Shown here piece by piece: positions 35,788-45,010 of a DNA stretch of 64,000 bases (positions are counted from its first letter, which is position 1; each line of letters begins with the position of its first letter). The position numbers were made by a program, and so were the translations under genes. Origin of the DNA: Chryseobacterium sp. Tr-659 (GTDB lineage: Bacteria; Bacteroidota; Bacteroidia; Flavobacteriales; Weeksellaceae); contig NZ_VWWP01000008.1 of the NCBI RefSeq assembly GCF_011752975.1, positions 1-64,000 of the forward strand, written 5' to 3'. The notes under the pieces are model-generated. The model was not told the origin of the DNA and did not search any database. It saw only the letters and a list, made by a program, of their open reading frames with translations.

Positions 35788-35816
35788 AAATGTCCGGTTT
35801 TTCCGGACATTTTTTA
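35788..35816 (+). terminator. Terminator of the FKBP gene
   Basis: AAATGTCCGG / CCGGACATTT stem with a TTTTT loop and U-run, 10 bp past the stop. Confidence 0.93.
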
Positions 35817-35899
35817 TATATCAAAATTATAAAAATTCAAAAAATTTTTGACGGGGTGATTTATTAATATTCTTACTTCACATCGTATTCTTCATCTGG

Positions 35900-36277
35900 T
35901 TAATCTAAAAATTCACCTGACACATAATACCAGCGTTCATGTATTTTCTGAAAGATAGAAAACTCATGATGGATCTGAGGATGGCCATCCTGATCTGTAT
36001 AATATGCTTTAAATTCTACATGATTTAAGGCTGGAGTCCGAATAATTTCCAGTTTTGTCCATTGGTTGATCTCGCCCCATTCCTGAAGATCTTCTTTATT
36101 GTGATACTTCCTTTTTCCCGGCAGGGTAGTCTCCATCAGATATTCACCGTTTGGAATAGCAAATGCAGAGAACCTTGAACGCATTAAGGCTTCAGCTGTA
36201 GGAGCATGTTTTTCTCCTGTATGATAAGGTTGGCAGCATTCTTCATAGCTTTTTCCTGAGCAGCACGGACAATCCAT
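35900..36277 (-). CDS. YchJ-family SEC-C motif protein
   Basis: The 125-residue protein begins MDCPCCSGKSYEECCQPYHTG, the N-terminal Cys-rich SEC-C-like motif of YchJ proteins, then ALMRSRFSAFA and an NTF2-like C-terminal part ending RWYYVSGEF. The Cys residues probably bind zinc. An upstream ATG (36385) would add 36 residues without family similarity, and a -7 box lies inside that extension, so the start at 36277 is preferred. Confidence 0.88.
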   Translation of the reverse strand: MDCPCCSGKSYEECCQPYHTGEKHAPTAEALMRSRFSAFAIPNGEYLMETTLPGKRKYHNKEDLQEWGEINQWTKLEIIRTPALNHVEFKAYYTDQDGHPQIHHEFSIFQKIHERWYYVSGEFLD

Positions 36278-36302
36278 ATATTTGATTTTAAATTTTGAAC
36301 CA

Positions 36303-36310
36303 CAAAAGTA
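36303..36310 (-). promoter_or_regulatory. -7 promoter element deciding the YchJ-like start
   Basis: TACTTTTG on the minus strand, 25 nt before the start at 36277 and inside the longer reading frame. It argues that the longer form is not made from this promoter. Confidence 0.55.
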
Positions 36311-36410
36311 ACAAATCTCAATAGGAATGGGCTTTAACCTATTTAAAAAATTAAAGAAATATATCCATAGCTTTAGCCGAAACATAAAAACAGGATAAGA
36401 TAATAAATCA

Positions 36411-36442
36411 CAAAAAAAGAAGCACTCTAAAGAATGCTTCTC
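36411..36442 (-). terminator. Terminator of the M3 peptidase gene
   Basis: AGAAGCA / TGCTTCT stem (loop CTCTAAAGAA), followed on the minus strand by TTTTTTTGTG; it begins 6 bp past the stop. Confidence 0.85.
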
Positions 36443-36447
36443 CTCAT

Positions 36448-38589
36448 TTATTTAATAAATCCTCTGTTTCTTAATAAAGGTTTGATATCCGGATCATGTC
36501 CCGTGAAATCTCTGAATGCCTGGTTAAGATCTACAGAATTTCCTACAGAAAGAATATATTTTCTGAAACGGTCACCGTTTTCTCTGGTTAAGCCTCCATT
36601 TTTGCTGATCCATTCCCATGCATCGTTATCCAATGTTTCAGACCATAAGTAAGCATAATATCCAGCTGAATATCCACCACCCCAGATGTGCGCGAAATAA
36701 GGAGTATGGTATCTTGGGGGAACAGTGGCCAGATTGAATCCGTGGTTAGCTAATGATTGCTTTTCAAAATCTAAAACCGGGATAAGCTGACTCTCATTGC
36801 TCACGGTATGCCAATCCATATCCAATTCAGCAGCAGAAACCAATTCCGTGGTCATATACCCCTGATTAAAGGTTGCTGCTTTTTTAATTTTTTCTACCAA
36901 AGTCTGAGGAATCGGCTGTTTTGTTTCGTAATGAACTGCATAATTCTTCAGAACAACAGGATCTAAAGCCCAGTGCTCATTGATTTGTGAAGGGAACTCT
37001 ACGAAGTCTCTCGGTACATTAGTTCCTGAAAGAGAAGGATATTTCTGGCTTGCAAACATTCCATGAATAGAGTGGCCAAACTCATGGAATATCGTTGATA
37101 CATCATCATAGCTGATTAATGAAGGTTTTCCCGGAGCCGGCTTCTGATAATTATAGCAGTTTACAATTACAGGTTTTGTTCCCAGTAAATAAGACTGTTC
37201 AACGAAATTACTCATCCAGGCACCCCCATTTTTAGAATCTCTGGTGTAGAAATCCAGATAATAGATCGCAATAGATTTACCATCATGATCAAAAACTTCA
37301 TAAGTAACTACATCAGGATGATAAACTGGAAGATCTGTTCTTTTTTTGAAAGTCAGTCCGTAGAATTTTTCCGCAGCAAAGAAAACGCCTTTTTCCAGAA
37401 CAGTAGTGATCTCGAAATAAGGTTTTATTTCACTTTCATCAAGATCAAATTTAGCTTTTCTTACTTGTTCAGCATAGAAATTCCAGTCCCAAGGTTCTAC
37501 TTTGAAACCTCCTTTCTGCTGATCAATAAGATCCTGAATATCTTTTGCTTCTCTTCTTGCTGTTTCCACAGCCGGAGTAGCAATCTTATTCATCAGTTGA
37601 GTAGCTGCTTCAGGTGTTTTAGCCATCTGATCCTGAAGTTTCCATTCTGCGAAGTTCTTTTTCCCTAAAATCTGAGCTTTTTTCAGTCTCAGTTTAGCCA
37701 GGCTTTCAATGGTTGATCTTGTATCGTTGGCATCCCCTTTTTCAGCCCTTGTCCATGAAGCTTTGAAGAGTTTTTCTCTTGTCGCTCTGTTTTTCAGGTT
37801 CTGCAAAAGAGGTTGTTGCGTTGTATTTTGTAAAGCCAGAAGGTATTTTCCAGGTTGTCCTGCCGTTTTAGCATCCGCTGCTGCTGCCGCAATTTCATCA
37901 GCAGAAAGACCGTCAAGTTCTTTTGCATCAGAGAAGAATACACCGCCCTGCTTTCTTGCTTCCAGCAATTTATTAGAATATTGGGTAGAAAGTGAAGCCA
38001 GTTCCTGATTGATCTGCTTTAACTTTTCTTTATCTGCGGCGGAAAGATTAGCCCCGGCAATTTCAAAATTCTGTTTGTAAAATTGTACCAGCCTCTTGCT
38101 TTCAGGATCTAAACCATCTTCTTTAATAGATTGTATTCTTTTATAAAGATTTTCATTCAGAAATAATTTATCAGAATGCGCAGCAAAGATTGGAGCATAT
38201 TCTTCATCCAAAGCCTGTAAAGTAGGATTGGTATTTGCGCTGGTAAGGTTTGAAAATACAATCTGTGCTCTTCTTAAAACCTCGCCGCTTTTTTCCAGTG
38301 CTACGATTGTATTTTCAAAAGTAGGAGCAGCCGGGTTGTTGGCAATTTTTATGATCTCAGCTTCGTGTTGTTTTAAACCATAATCAAAAGCAGGTTTAAA
38401 ATGCTCATTTTTGATTTTGTCAAATTCCGGAGCTTCATATTGAAGCTTGCTTTTCTTCATGAAAGGATTTGAAGATAAAGATGGATCAGGTGCAGGAAGT
38501 TCCTGTTGAATATCGGTTTGTTTCATTGTAGTACAAGATTGATTGAACGCCAAAGCAGAAATTAATAATACCGATGAAATATTCTTCAT
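36448..38589 (-). CDS. dcp: M3-family zinc peptidase (peptidyl-dipeptidase Dcp-like), lipoprotein
   Basis: The 713-residue thimet-oligopeptidase-like protein has zinc motif HEFGHSIH (H502, E503, H506), followed by the family block GTNVPRDFVEFPSQINEHWA and the YYAYLWSETLDNDAW and FRKYILSVGNS segments. The N-terminus is a lipoprotein signal (lipobox ending at Cys19 in NQSC), so it should sit in the envelope. Dcp-type enzymes remove C-terminal dipeptides from oligopeptides. It pairs functionally with the DPP4-like peptidase elsewhere in the window only by analogy. Confidence 0.92.
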   Translation of the reverse strand: MKNISSVLLISALAFNQSCTTMKQTDIQQELPAPDPSLSSNPFMKKSKLQYEAPEFDKIKNEHFKPAFDYGLKQHEAEIIKIANNPAAPTFENTIVALEKSGEVLRRAQIVFSNLTSANTNPTLQALDEEYAPIFAAHSDKLFLNENLYKRIQSIKEDGLDPESKRLVQFYKQNFEIAGANLSAADKEKLKQINQELASLSTQYSNKLLEARKQGGVFFSDAKELDGLSADEIAAAAADAKTAGQPGKYLLALQNTTQQPLLQNLKNRATREKLFKASWTRAEKGDANDTRSTIESLAKLRLKKAQILGKKNFAEWKLQDQMAKTPEAATQLMNKIATPAVETARREAKDIQDLIDQQKGGFKVEPWDWNFYAEQVRKAKFDLDESEIKPYFEITTVLEKGVFFAAEKFYGLTFKKRTDLPVYHPDVVTYEVFDHDGKSIAIYYLDFYTRDSKNGGAWMSNFVEQSYLLGTKPVIVNCYNYQKPAPGKPSLISYDDVSTIFHEFGHSIHGMFASQKYPSLSGTNVPRDFVEFPSQINEHWALDPVVLKNYAVHYETKQPIPQTLVEKIKKAATFNQGYMTTELVSAAELDMDWHTVSNESQLIPVLDFEKQSLANHGFNLATVPPRYHTPYFAHIWGGGYSAGYYAYLWSETLDNDAWEWISKNGGLTRENGDRFRKYILSVGNSVDLNQAFRDFTGHDPDIKPLLRNRGFIK

Positions 38590-38840
38590 AAAATAGTTGT
38601 TATTAAAGTATAAAGATATTAAAAACTTGTCTCATAAAATGTATTTCAGCTGATGTATTTATATGAAAGAATTCAATAGATGTTTTCCAATAAGTTGAAC
38701 AGAATGAGAGTTATAAAATACTTCCGGAAATTTGTATTGTAGAGCATAGTGGTATTTTCAGGACTAATGTAATATTTTTTATAAATTAGTTGTCATTTAA
38801 ATAAGAAATCAAAAAGAATAATCATTTAAAGAAAATAAAT

Positions 38841-39662
38841 ATGAAAACAAGGAGCCTTTTTATTTTTTCAGCCTTAGTGGCGCTAACCTCATGTAATGAT
38901 AAACATGAGAGGAGAGAAAGGGAAAGAGAAAGAAGTAACTGGGTAGAGAAAGTTGTAAATTCAGACAATAGCCCGATACAGCATAAAGAATTTAGTGGAA
39001 ATTTTGATGAAATCCAGGTTTCCCAGGCAATAGAAGCAGAAATTATAAAATCTGATGTAGAGAAAGTTGAAATCTCTGCTCCACAAAGTATCATTAATGA
39101 AATTTTGGTGGATAATGATGGCGGAAAACTGCACATTCACTACAAACCCGGCATCAGAATAATGAATACAAATAAGGTAAAAGCTAAGATTTATGCTAAA
39201 GATTTCACAAAGCTGATTGCAGGTTCAGCGGCAAGTATTCAGGTGAAAGATAAATTTACTCAGGAAAAAACAAGCATAGACGTATCCAGTGCAGCTAGCA
39301 TTTCAGGGAACCTTGAAGCCAACGATCTGGAGATCAATACAGACAGCAGCAGCAACTTCAGCGGGAAAATATGGGCTGTAAATCTTGATATTGAATCTTC
39401 ATCAGGATCAAGCATTGATATTTCCGGAAAGACTAAAAATGCAGATATCAATTCTTCTTCAGGAAGCAGCATTTCTGCTAAAGATGTAATTGCAGATCAC
39501 GTGGAAGCAGATGCATCCAGCGGGGCGAATATTCAGATCAGTGCAGTTTCCAGTGTGAAAGCAGGAGCATCATCCGGCGGAAGTGTGGATATCATGAAAA
39601 AAGGTGAACTTAAAAGTGTAAGTAAAGAAGAAAGCAGCGGCGGAAGCGTAAGCATTCAATAA
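38841..39662 (+). CDS. DUF2807 (head-GIN domain) lipoprotein
   Basis: The 273-residue protein has a lipoprotein signal (Cys18 in LTSC), a highly charged spacer (KHERRERERERS) and a right-handed beta-helix-like domain. Its pattern (GNFDEIQVSQAIEAEI, AGSAASIQV, SSSGSSIDISG, ASSGANIQIS) is the signature of DUF2807. The serine/glycine repeats form successive rungs. Function unknown; a membrane-anchored surface or periplasmic location is likely. Its stop is 1 nt from the stop of the convergent antiporter gene. Confidence 0.88.
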   Translation: MKTRSLFIFSALVALTSCNDKHERRERERERSNWVEKVVNSDNSPIQHKEFSGNFDEIQVSQAIEAEIIKSDVEKVEISAPQSIINEILVDNDGGKLHIHYKPGIRIMNTNKVKAKIYAKDFTKLIAGSAASIQVKDKFTQEKTSIDVSSAASISGNLEANDLEINTDSSSNFSGKIWAVNLDIESSSGSSIDISGKTKNADINSSSGSSISAKDVIADHVEADASSGANIQISAVSSVKAGASSGGSVDIMKKGELKSVSKEESSGGSVSIQ

Positions 39663-39663
39663 A

Positions 39664-41553
39664 TCAATCCTGGGATTCCTCCTCATCTTCTTCGTCTGTG
39701 GATGAGGAACCTTCCCAGTTTTTATTATCAAAATTAAGATTATCGTAAGCCAATAATTCCTCCTCTCGTTGGAGGATTTCTTTTGTAGTAAATAGAGTAA
39801 TATCATCATTATCTTCCTTCATTTTGGCCAATTTTCTGATGGATGCTTTATCTATTGCCATAAATCTTTGCCCAAGCCGTCTGGCGGCATATTTTCTCAT
39901 TCCGGTTTCATGCAGAACGTCAACAGCCATATCAACAGCTGTTCCCAATGTTTCACGATAAATATGATTAATACCGTTGTTGAGATAATCATAAGCATCA
40001 ATCCTGTTTTTTGCCCTTACAAAAATCTTTACTTCCGGGTAATGCTCACGAACCAGCTCAGCAATAAACTTATTGTCATCCGGATCATCCAGGCATAAAA
40101 CCAAAATTTCAGCATCTTCAATTCCTGCGGCCCTTAAAATGGGAATCCTTGTAGCGTCACCATAGTATACTTTAAAACCATAACTTCTTAATAGTTTTAC
40201 ACGGTCCGAATCTCTGTCCAGAACAGTAGCGGATATTTTGTTTGCTTTTAAAAGACGGCCAACTGTACTTCCAAAGTGCCCGAATCCCACAATGATGATT
40301 TTCTTCTGAGCCACATTACTGTCGAGAATATTGTAATCATGCTCCTCTTCAGGAATTTCTCTGATGAATTTCGGAGTGATAAATCTGTCGTTGATGATAA
40401 GCAGAATAGGAGTGATACACATGGTAATGGCAGTTACAGCCATCATCTGAGCATTCATTTCAGGTCCTAAAAGATAAAGGTCTGAAGCGTAATTGAGCAG
40501 TACAAAAGCGAATTCTCCAACCTGAGACAGTGCAAATGCGTAGAAAAAGCTTTGAGGAGTCTCAATTCTGAAAAATTTACCGATAGTGTATAACACCACA
40601 AATTTTACAACCAATACCGCAAAAACAGTACTGAAAATAAATAAAGGATCTTTCTGAATAACATTAAAATTGATCGTTGAACCTACACTTACAAAGAAAA
40701 CAGCTAATAATAATCCTTTAAAAGGATCAATCTGTGCTTCCAGCTCATGGCGGAACTCACTATTAGCAAGCATGACTCCGGCAAGGAAGGCTCCCAGTGC
40801 AGGAGAAAGACCAATAACGATCATCAGCTCAGAAACACCGATGACTAAAAATAAAGAAGAGGCTGTCAAAAGTTCGGACATTCCGGATTTTGAAGCATAA
40901 CGTAAAAAAGGAACAAAGACATATCTGCCTAATAAGATTAAAAGGACAACGCCAAAGATGACAGTTCCGGCCTGAAGCCATTCGGGAAGCTTTTGGATCA
41001 GAATCTGGATCTCATTGTCATGATGCTTGGCTTTATAATTGGCAATAATAGGCAGTATGGCCAGAATAGGAATCACGGAAATATCCTGAAACAGCAGGGT
41101 AGAAAATGATGCCTCTCCTGCGGTCGTTTTAAGGTTATTCTTTTCCTGTAATGTCTGCAGAACAATTGCAGTAGAAGATAAAGCGAAACACATGGCAACT
41201 GCAATCGCTTTGTCTACTCTCCAGCCTACACTAATGAAAACCGCAAAAAGTAATAAAATTGTGAGCAGCATCTGAGAAAGTCCCAAGCCCATTATCTTCT
41301 TTCGCATTTCCCAGAATTTGCGGGGCTCAAGTTCTAGACCTACAATAAATAAAAGCATGATGACCCCAAACTCACTGGCGTGCATAATATCATTTACATT
41401 ATTTCCGGTAAGCCTGAGTACATAAGGGCCAATAATGATTCCTCCTAATATATAACCGATTACAGAACTCAATCCAAATTTCCTGGCTAATGGAACCATA
41501 ATGATGGCTACACCCAGGAAAATTAATGTGTTCATCGCTAAGCTGGATTCCAT
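39664..41553 (-). CDS. CPA2-family cation:proton antiporter with RCK domain (KefB/KefC-like)
   Basis: The 629-residue protein has about 12 membrane helices in the first 390 residues, including GLSPALGAFLAGVMLA. A cytoplasmic RCK/TrkA-N domain follows (about 415-540; KKIIIVGFGHFGSTVGRLL, Rossmann GxGxxG) and an acidic tail (EEDEEESQD). Kef-type systems exchange K+ for H+ and are gated by glutathione or NAD(H). Its partner, a KefF-like quinone reductase, is 3 bp upstream, matching the kefF-kefC arrangement of E. coli. Confidence 0.92.
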   Translation of the reverse strand: MESSLAMNTLIFLGVAIIMVPLARKFGLSSVIGYILGGIIIGPYVLRLTGNNVNDIMHASEFGVIMLLFIVGLELEPRKFWEMRKKIMGLGLSQMLLTILLLFAVFISVGWRVDKAIAVAMCFALSSTAIVLQTLQEKNNLKTTAGEASFSTLLFQDISVIPILAILPIIANYKAKHHDNEIQILIQKLPEWLQAGTVIFGVVLLILLGRYVFVPFLRYASKSGMSELLTASSLFLVIGVSELMIVIGLSPALGAFLAGVMLANSEFRHELEAQIDPFKGLLLAVFFVSVGSTINFNVIQKDPLFIFSTVFAVLVVKFVVLYTIGKFFRIETPQSFFYAFALSQVGEFAFVLLNYASDLYLLGPEMNAQMMAVTAITMCITPILLIINDRFITPKFIREIPEEEHDYNILDSNVAQKKIIIVGFGHFGSTVGRLLKANKISATVLDRDSDRVKLLRSYGFKVYYGDATRIPILRAAGIEDAEILVLCLDDPDDNKFIAELVREHYPEVKIFVRAKNRIDAYDYLNNGINHIYRETLGTAVDMAVDVLHETGMRKYAARRLGQRFMAIDKASIRKLAKMKEDNDDITLFTTKEILQREEELLAYDNLNFDNKNWEGSSSTDEEDEEESQD

Positions 41554-41556
41554 ACG

Positions 41557-42078
41557 CTATTGATTGAGAAGTTCTGTAAATTCTTTTTTATGTAAAATGA
41601 TTTCTTTTTTAGAGAGTTTGTTGGCCTCGTATACGATCTTGATGTGCTTGATATCTGCTTTGAAAACTTTTAAAGAAACAATTAAACCGCTGATCAGCTC
41701 ATCGATTGTATATTGATAGGTGCCGTTTTTACTAAAAGACCTTTCTTTTCCCCCGGTAGTAACCAGAATATAAACTTCTTTTCCTTCCAGTGGATTGGTT
41801 TCGCTTTCTTTCAGCCAATCCCTGTCGAAGACCTCATCGATCCATAATCTGAGAAGAGGAGGCATTCCGAACCAGATGAGAGGAAACTGGAAGATAAACC
41901 GGTCATAGTTTTTAAGACGTTTTCTTTCGCGGAAGGCGGCAATATGAAAATCAGGATATTCTTCGTAAAGATCTCTTAAGGTGTAATGCTGGTGGCGAAC
42001 GTAGAAATTGATGAGCTCTACATTCGAATTGGAGTGCTCCAGATAAGGGTGGGCAAAAACTACCAGCGTCTTCTTCAT
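41557..42078 (-). CDS. KefF-like NAD(P)H-dependent flavin oxidoreductase
   Basis: The 173-residue flavodoxin-fold protein has VVFAHPYLEHSNSN near the start, FQFPLIWFGMPPLLRLWIDEVFDRDW (about 82-107) and VTTGG near residue 123, the pattern of KefF/MdaB-type quinone reductases. It is the first gene of the pair with the CPA2 antiporter (3-bp gap), so it likely acts as the ancillary activator at the membrane and detoxifies quinones. Confidence 0.9.
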   Translation of the reverse strand: MKKTLVVFAHPYLEHSNSNVELINFYVRHQHYTLRDLYEEYPDFHIAAFRERKRLKNYDRFIFQFPLIWFGMPPLLRLWIDEVFDRDWLKESETNPLEGKEVYILVTTGGKERSFSKNGTYQYTIDELISGLIVSLKVFKADIKHIKIVYEANKLSKKEIILHKKEFTELLNQ

Positions 42079-42560
42079 AATCCTGTTTTCAGTAAATATA
42101 ATGAAAAATATTGGATAAAAGGTGGTTTTTTGACGTTTTTATTAATTTTTTAATATTGAAAACGGGATTTTATATTAAGATATAGTAAAGAATGGAAGTT
42201 TATTTTGTTTTCTTTGATATTTGATAATACGAATCTTAAAATTTTTATAAATGCAAAGTTCGAAAGATTTTCTTTAAATGATTGAGAATATTTTGCGTTC
42301 GCAAAGGCGTTTCACTCAGTAAAATATTGTACTGCAGCCATCCATCAATCCAAAGATTAAATGTATGCATAAAGTTTAGATTCCTACGGAATAACAAACC
42401 TTGTGGAAGTTTATTTCAAATATTATATTTAGATTAAAATAATGAAGATATTAGTTCAAATAAAATTCTAATAACAAATACCATTGAGAAATAAGAATAT
42501 AAATGCTCCTACAGCTTTATTTGGATGAGTGTTCTTACTATTTCTCATTTAAATAAAATC
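42079..42560. repeat. Intergenic region with two repeat-like segments
   Basis: No gene is seen in these 482 bp. Near 42257-42320 lies a segment with TTTGCGTTCGCAAAGGCG and GCAAAGTTCGAAAGATTTTC, a self-complementary-looking repeat. Near 42378-42396 lies TAGATTCCTACGGAATAACA, one arm of the dispersed repeat found after the rRNA operon. Confidence 0.5.
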
Positions 42561-43376
42561 CTACCATCCTCCGGATGCACCACCGCCTCCAAAGCTTCCG
42601 CCACCGCCGAAGCCTCCAAATCCGCCGCCACCGCCGGAACTTCCGCCACCGAAACCACCGCCGCCAAAGCTGCCGGGGAATGGGAAAAACCCTCCGGGAT
42701 AGTTTCTGCGTCCCTTGCGGGATAGGATTACATCGTCGTCGTCGTCATAATTGCCGCCGCCACGTCCGCCACCTCTGTTTCCAAAAAGTATGGCAATAAT
42801 GATGAAAATTACGAAAGCAATGATAAGTACTTTAAAGGCACTTCCATTACCAGAAGGTGCGGGAGCAGCAACAGGTTTGAATTTTCCCTGAACCGCTTCC
42901 ATAATAGCTGAGGTTCCACCATTGATCCCTTCGTACCAAAGTCCTTTTCTGAAATTAGGAGTGACAATATAATCTAAGATCTGACCTGCCACTGAAGCTG
43001 TGAGATATTGCTCAACTGCACGTCCCTGCTGGATAGACATGGTTCGGTCTTCTGTAGCGATCAGAAAGACTACGCCGTTATCAACTCCTTTTTTTCCGAT
43101 TTTCCATTTCTGTCCGAACATGGTGGCCAAGAAGTTAACGTCTTCTCCTTTAGTTGATTTGATGATCACCACCTCAATTTCCGTTGATGTAGTATCTGCA
43201 AATTTGATCAGTTTATTGTTAAGCTCATCTTTTTCCTGTTGGGAAAGAAGACCTGCTTCATCAAAAACAGGATAAAGGACTGCCGGTTTTTCGGGAATGG
43301 TATATTGTGCTGATACAAATGTGTAAAAGCATAACAGTAAAAATGAAAATACTATTTTAAGAGAACGTAATTTCAT
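42561..43376 (-). CDS. TPM-domain membrane protein with Gly-rich tail (YgcG-type)
   Basis: The 271-residue protein has a signal peptide (about 1-24) and a TPM domain (about 30-165; VFDEAGLLSQQEKDELNNKL, GVDNGVVFLIATEDRTMSIQQG, VAGQILDYI). A single membrane helix (about 184-201) precedes a Gly-rich, low-complexity tail (GGFGGFGGGGSFGGGGA). It is the last gene of the LemA-TPM-TPM operon. The role is unclear; TPM domains have been linked to repair of photosystem II and to phosphatase activity. Confidence 0.9.
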   Translation of the reverse strand: MKLRSLKIVFSFLLLCFYTFVSAQYTIPEKPAVLYPVFDEAGLLSQQEKDELNNKLIKFADTTSTEIEVVIIKSTKGEDVNFLATMFGQKWKIGKKGVDNGVVFLIATEDRTMSIQQGRAVEQYLTASVAGQILDYIVTPNFRKGLWYEGINGGTSAIMEAVQGKFKPVAAPAPSGNGSAFKVLIIAFVIFIIIAILFGNRGGGRGGGNYDDDDDVILSRKGRRNYPGGFFPFPGSFGGGGFGGGSSGGGGGFGGFGGGGSFGGGGASGGW

Positions 43377-43785
43377 TTGGAAGTTGATTTGGATTTTCTC
43401 CTTCTACAGGAAAATGTTTTTTGAGTTCAAGACCTGTTTCCAGGATGGCACTTTTCAGTGCTTTGTAATAATTTCCTTTTGCAAATTCAGCGGTGATATA
43501 ATCGTGGAGATGATCCCAGTAAGATTGCTTTACCTTTTCATGAATACCGATATCTCCAATGATGGTAAGATATTTCTGTTCAAAATTAACATGAAAAAGG
43601 ACTGCGTTTCTATCACTGGTAGTATCCATACCAAGTTCCTTGAAAACATCAAATGCCGTTTTTGCCAGTTGTTTTTCAGTGTTGGAATCTATATGCACTC
43701 TGATCTCACCCGTAGAATGATCTTCCGCAGACTGAATCGCTTCCACAAGGGAAGCGATCTGTTGATTTGTAAGGAAATTACCCAT
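43357..43785 (-). CDS. TPM-domain protein
   Basis: The 142-residue soluble protein has the TPM fold: QIASLVEAIQSAEDHSTGEIRVHIDSN, RNAVLFHVNFEQKYLTIIGDIGIHEKV and FAKGNYYKALKSAI. It has no signal peptide. It overlaps the start of the next TPM gene by 20 bp and follows lemA by 2 bp, so translation is tightly coupled. Confidence 0.9.
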   Translation of the reverse strand: MGNFLTNQQIASLVEAIQSAEDHSTGEIRVHIDSNTEKQLAKTAFDVFKELGMDTTSDRNAVLFHVNFEQKYLTIIGDIGIHEKVKQSYWDHLHDYITAEFAKGNYYKALKSAILETGLELKKHFPVEGENPNQLPNEITFS

Positions 43786-43787
43786 TA

Positions 43788-44393
43788 TTATTTGAATACT
43801 TCAGGGGCTTTCTGAGCTCCTGCTTCAGCTTTGAAATAAGGTTTTTCTTTAAAGTTAGTGAAGTTCGCCAGAATATTATTCGGGAACGTCTTGATAGAAG
43901 TGTTATAATCCTGTGCCGCTTCATTGTAATAAACAGTTTCTGTTCTGATGCTGTTCTCAATTGCGGTATACTCTCTCTGGAAGTTGATATACTGCTGGTC
44001 TGCTTTTAAATTAGGATAAGACTCTACCACAGCCATCAATCGGCTTAATGCTCCGGATAATTCTCCCTGTGCTGCCTGGAATTTTGCAATATCAGCATCC
44101 GTCATATTAGTAGGATCAATGTTGATTGAAGTAGCTTTAGAACGTGCTTCAACAACCTGAGTTAACGTTTCCTGTTCAAATTTTGAATACGACTTTACCG
44201 TTCTTTCCAGATTAGGAATAAGGTTGGCTCTTTTCTGATATACCGTTTCTACGTTAGACCATTTTGTGTTAACAGTCTGTTCTTTGGTCACGAAACTATT
44301 ATATCCGCTTTTTCCCCAGAAGAATAATACTGCAACAATAATAAGGAGGGCAATACCAATAGTTCCGGCACCCAGACATCCTTTATTTTTCAT
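43788..44393 (-). CDS. LemA-family membrane protein
   Basis: The 201-residue protein has one N-terminal membrane helix (about 6-26), then a LemA helical domain: TKEQTVNTKWSNVETVYQKRANLIPNLERTVKSYS, EARSKATSI, LSGALSRLMAVVESYPNLKADQQYINFQREYTAIENSI. It leads the operon with the two TPM proteins, the usual partners of LemA across bacteria. Function unknown. Confidence 0.94.
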   Translation of the reverse strand: MKNKGCLGAGTIGIALLIIVAVLFFWGKSGYNSFVTKEQTVNTKWSNVETVYQKRANLIPNLERTVKSYSKFEQETLTQVVEARSKATSINIDPTNMTDADIAKFQAAQGELSGALSRLMAVVESYPNLKADQQYINFQREYTAIENSIRTETVYYNEAAQDYNTSIKTFPNNILANFTNFKEKPYFKAEAGAQKAPEVFK

Positions 44394-44424
44394 AGTTTAT
44401 TTTTTTTAAATTTTTTGTGCTAAC

Positions 44425-44432
44425 CAAATATA
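44425..44432 (-). promoter_or_regulatory. -7 promoter element of the lemA operon
   Basis: TATATTTG on the minus strand, 31 nt before the lemA start; back to back with the folA promoter box. Confidence 0.55.
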
Positions 44433-44444
44433 CAAATTATGTGC

Positions 44445-44452
44445 TAATTTTG
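44445..44452 (+). promoter_or_regulatory. -7 promoter element of folA
   Basis: TAATTTTG, 15 nt before the folA start; divergent from the lemA box. Confidence 0.55.
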
Positions 44453-44467
44453 TAAAAAATTATTTGA

Positions 44468-44962
44468 ATGACAACAATAGTGGTGGCAATGGGAGAGAAA
44501 AATGAAATTGGTTTTGAAAATCAGTTACTTTGGCACCTTCCTAAAGATTTAAAACATTTTAAAGAAATTACTTCAGGACATCCGGTAATTATGGGACGTA
44601 AAACCTATGAAAGTATCGGGAAACCGCTTCCGAACCGTACCAATATTGTTGTTTCAAGAAAAACAGACTGGTTTGAAGAAGGAATCCTTATTGTAGGAAG
44701 TATTAAAGAAGCTGTGAAATTTGCCAAAAAGATTGATGAAGAGGTTTTCATTATTGGCGGAGGTAATATTTATGAGCAGACTATGAATATCGTGGACAAA
44801 CTTGAAATTACTCTGGTGAAAGCAGATCTTGAAGCAGATACTTTTTTTCCGAAAGTAGATGAGAAAATATGGAAAAAAACAAACGAAATCTGCCATGAAA
44901 AAGATGAAAAAAACGGCTATGATTTCTGTTTCCAGACGTTTGAAAGAATTAAGAGCGAATAG
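44468..44962 (+). CDS. folA: Dihydrofolate reductase
   Basis: This 164-residue enzyme of normal size has the family motifs TTIVVAMGEKNEIGFENQLLWHLPKDLKHFKEIT, PVIMGRKTYESIGKPLPNRTNIVVS and EVFIIGGGNIYEQT. It reduces dihydrofolate with NADPH for one-carbon metabolism and is the target of trimethoprim. It is followed by a heptamer repeat. Confidence 0.97.
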   Translation: MTTIVVAMGEKNEIGFENQLLWHLPKDLKHFKEITSGHPVIMGRKTYESIGKPLPNRTNIVVSRKTDWFEEGILIVGSIKEAVKFAKKIDEEVFIIGGGNIYEQTMNIVDKLEITLVKADLEADTFFPKVDEKIWKKTNEICHEKDEKNGYDFCFQTFERIKSE

Positions 44963-44971
44963 TTATAGAAT

Positions 44972-45006
44972 TCTAGCCTCTAACTTCTAGCTTCTAATCT
45001 CTAATT
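44972..45006. repeat. Five-copy 7-bp tandem repeat
   Basis: Five consecutive heptamers of the form TCTARYY (TCTAGCC, TCTAACT, TCTAGCT, TCTAATC, TCTAATT) lie between folA and the next promoter box. Being just upstream of that box, a change in copy number could shift promoter spacing. Confidence 0.75.
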
Positions 45007-45010
45007 TATT

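Noticed and set aside
42525..42799. Ala/Arg-rich plus-strand frames opposite the Gly-rich tail
   Set aside because: They are reverse readings of GGN glycine codons in the TPM protein.
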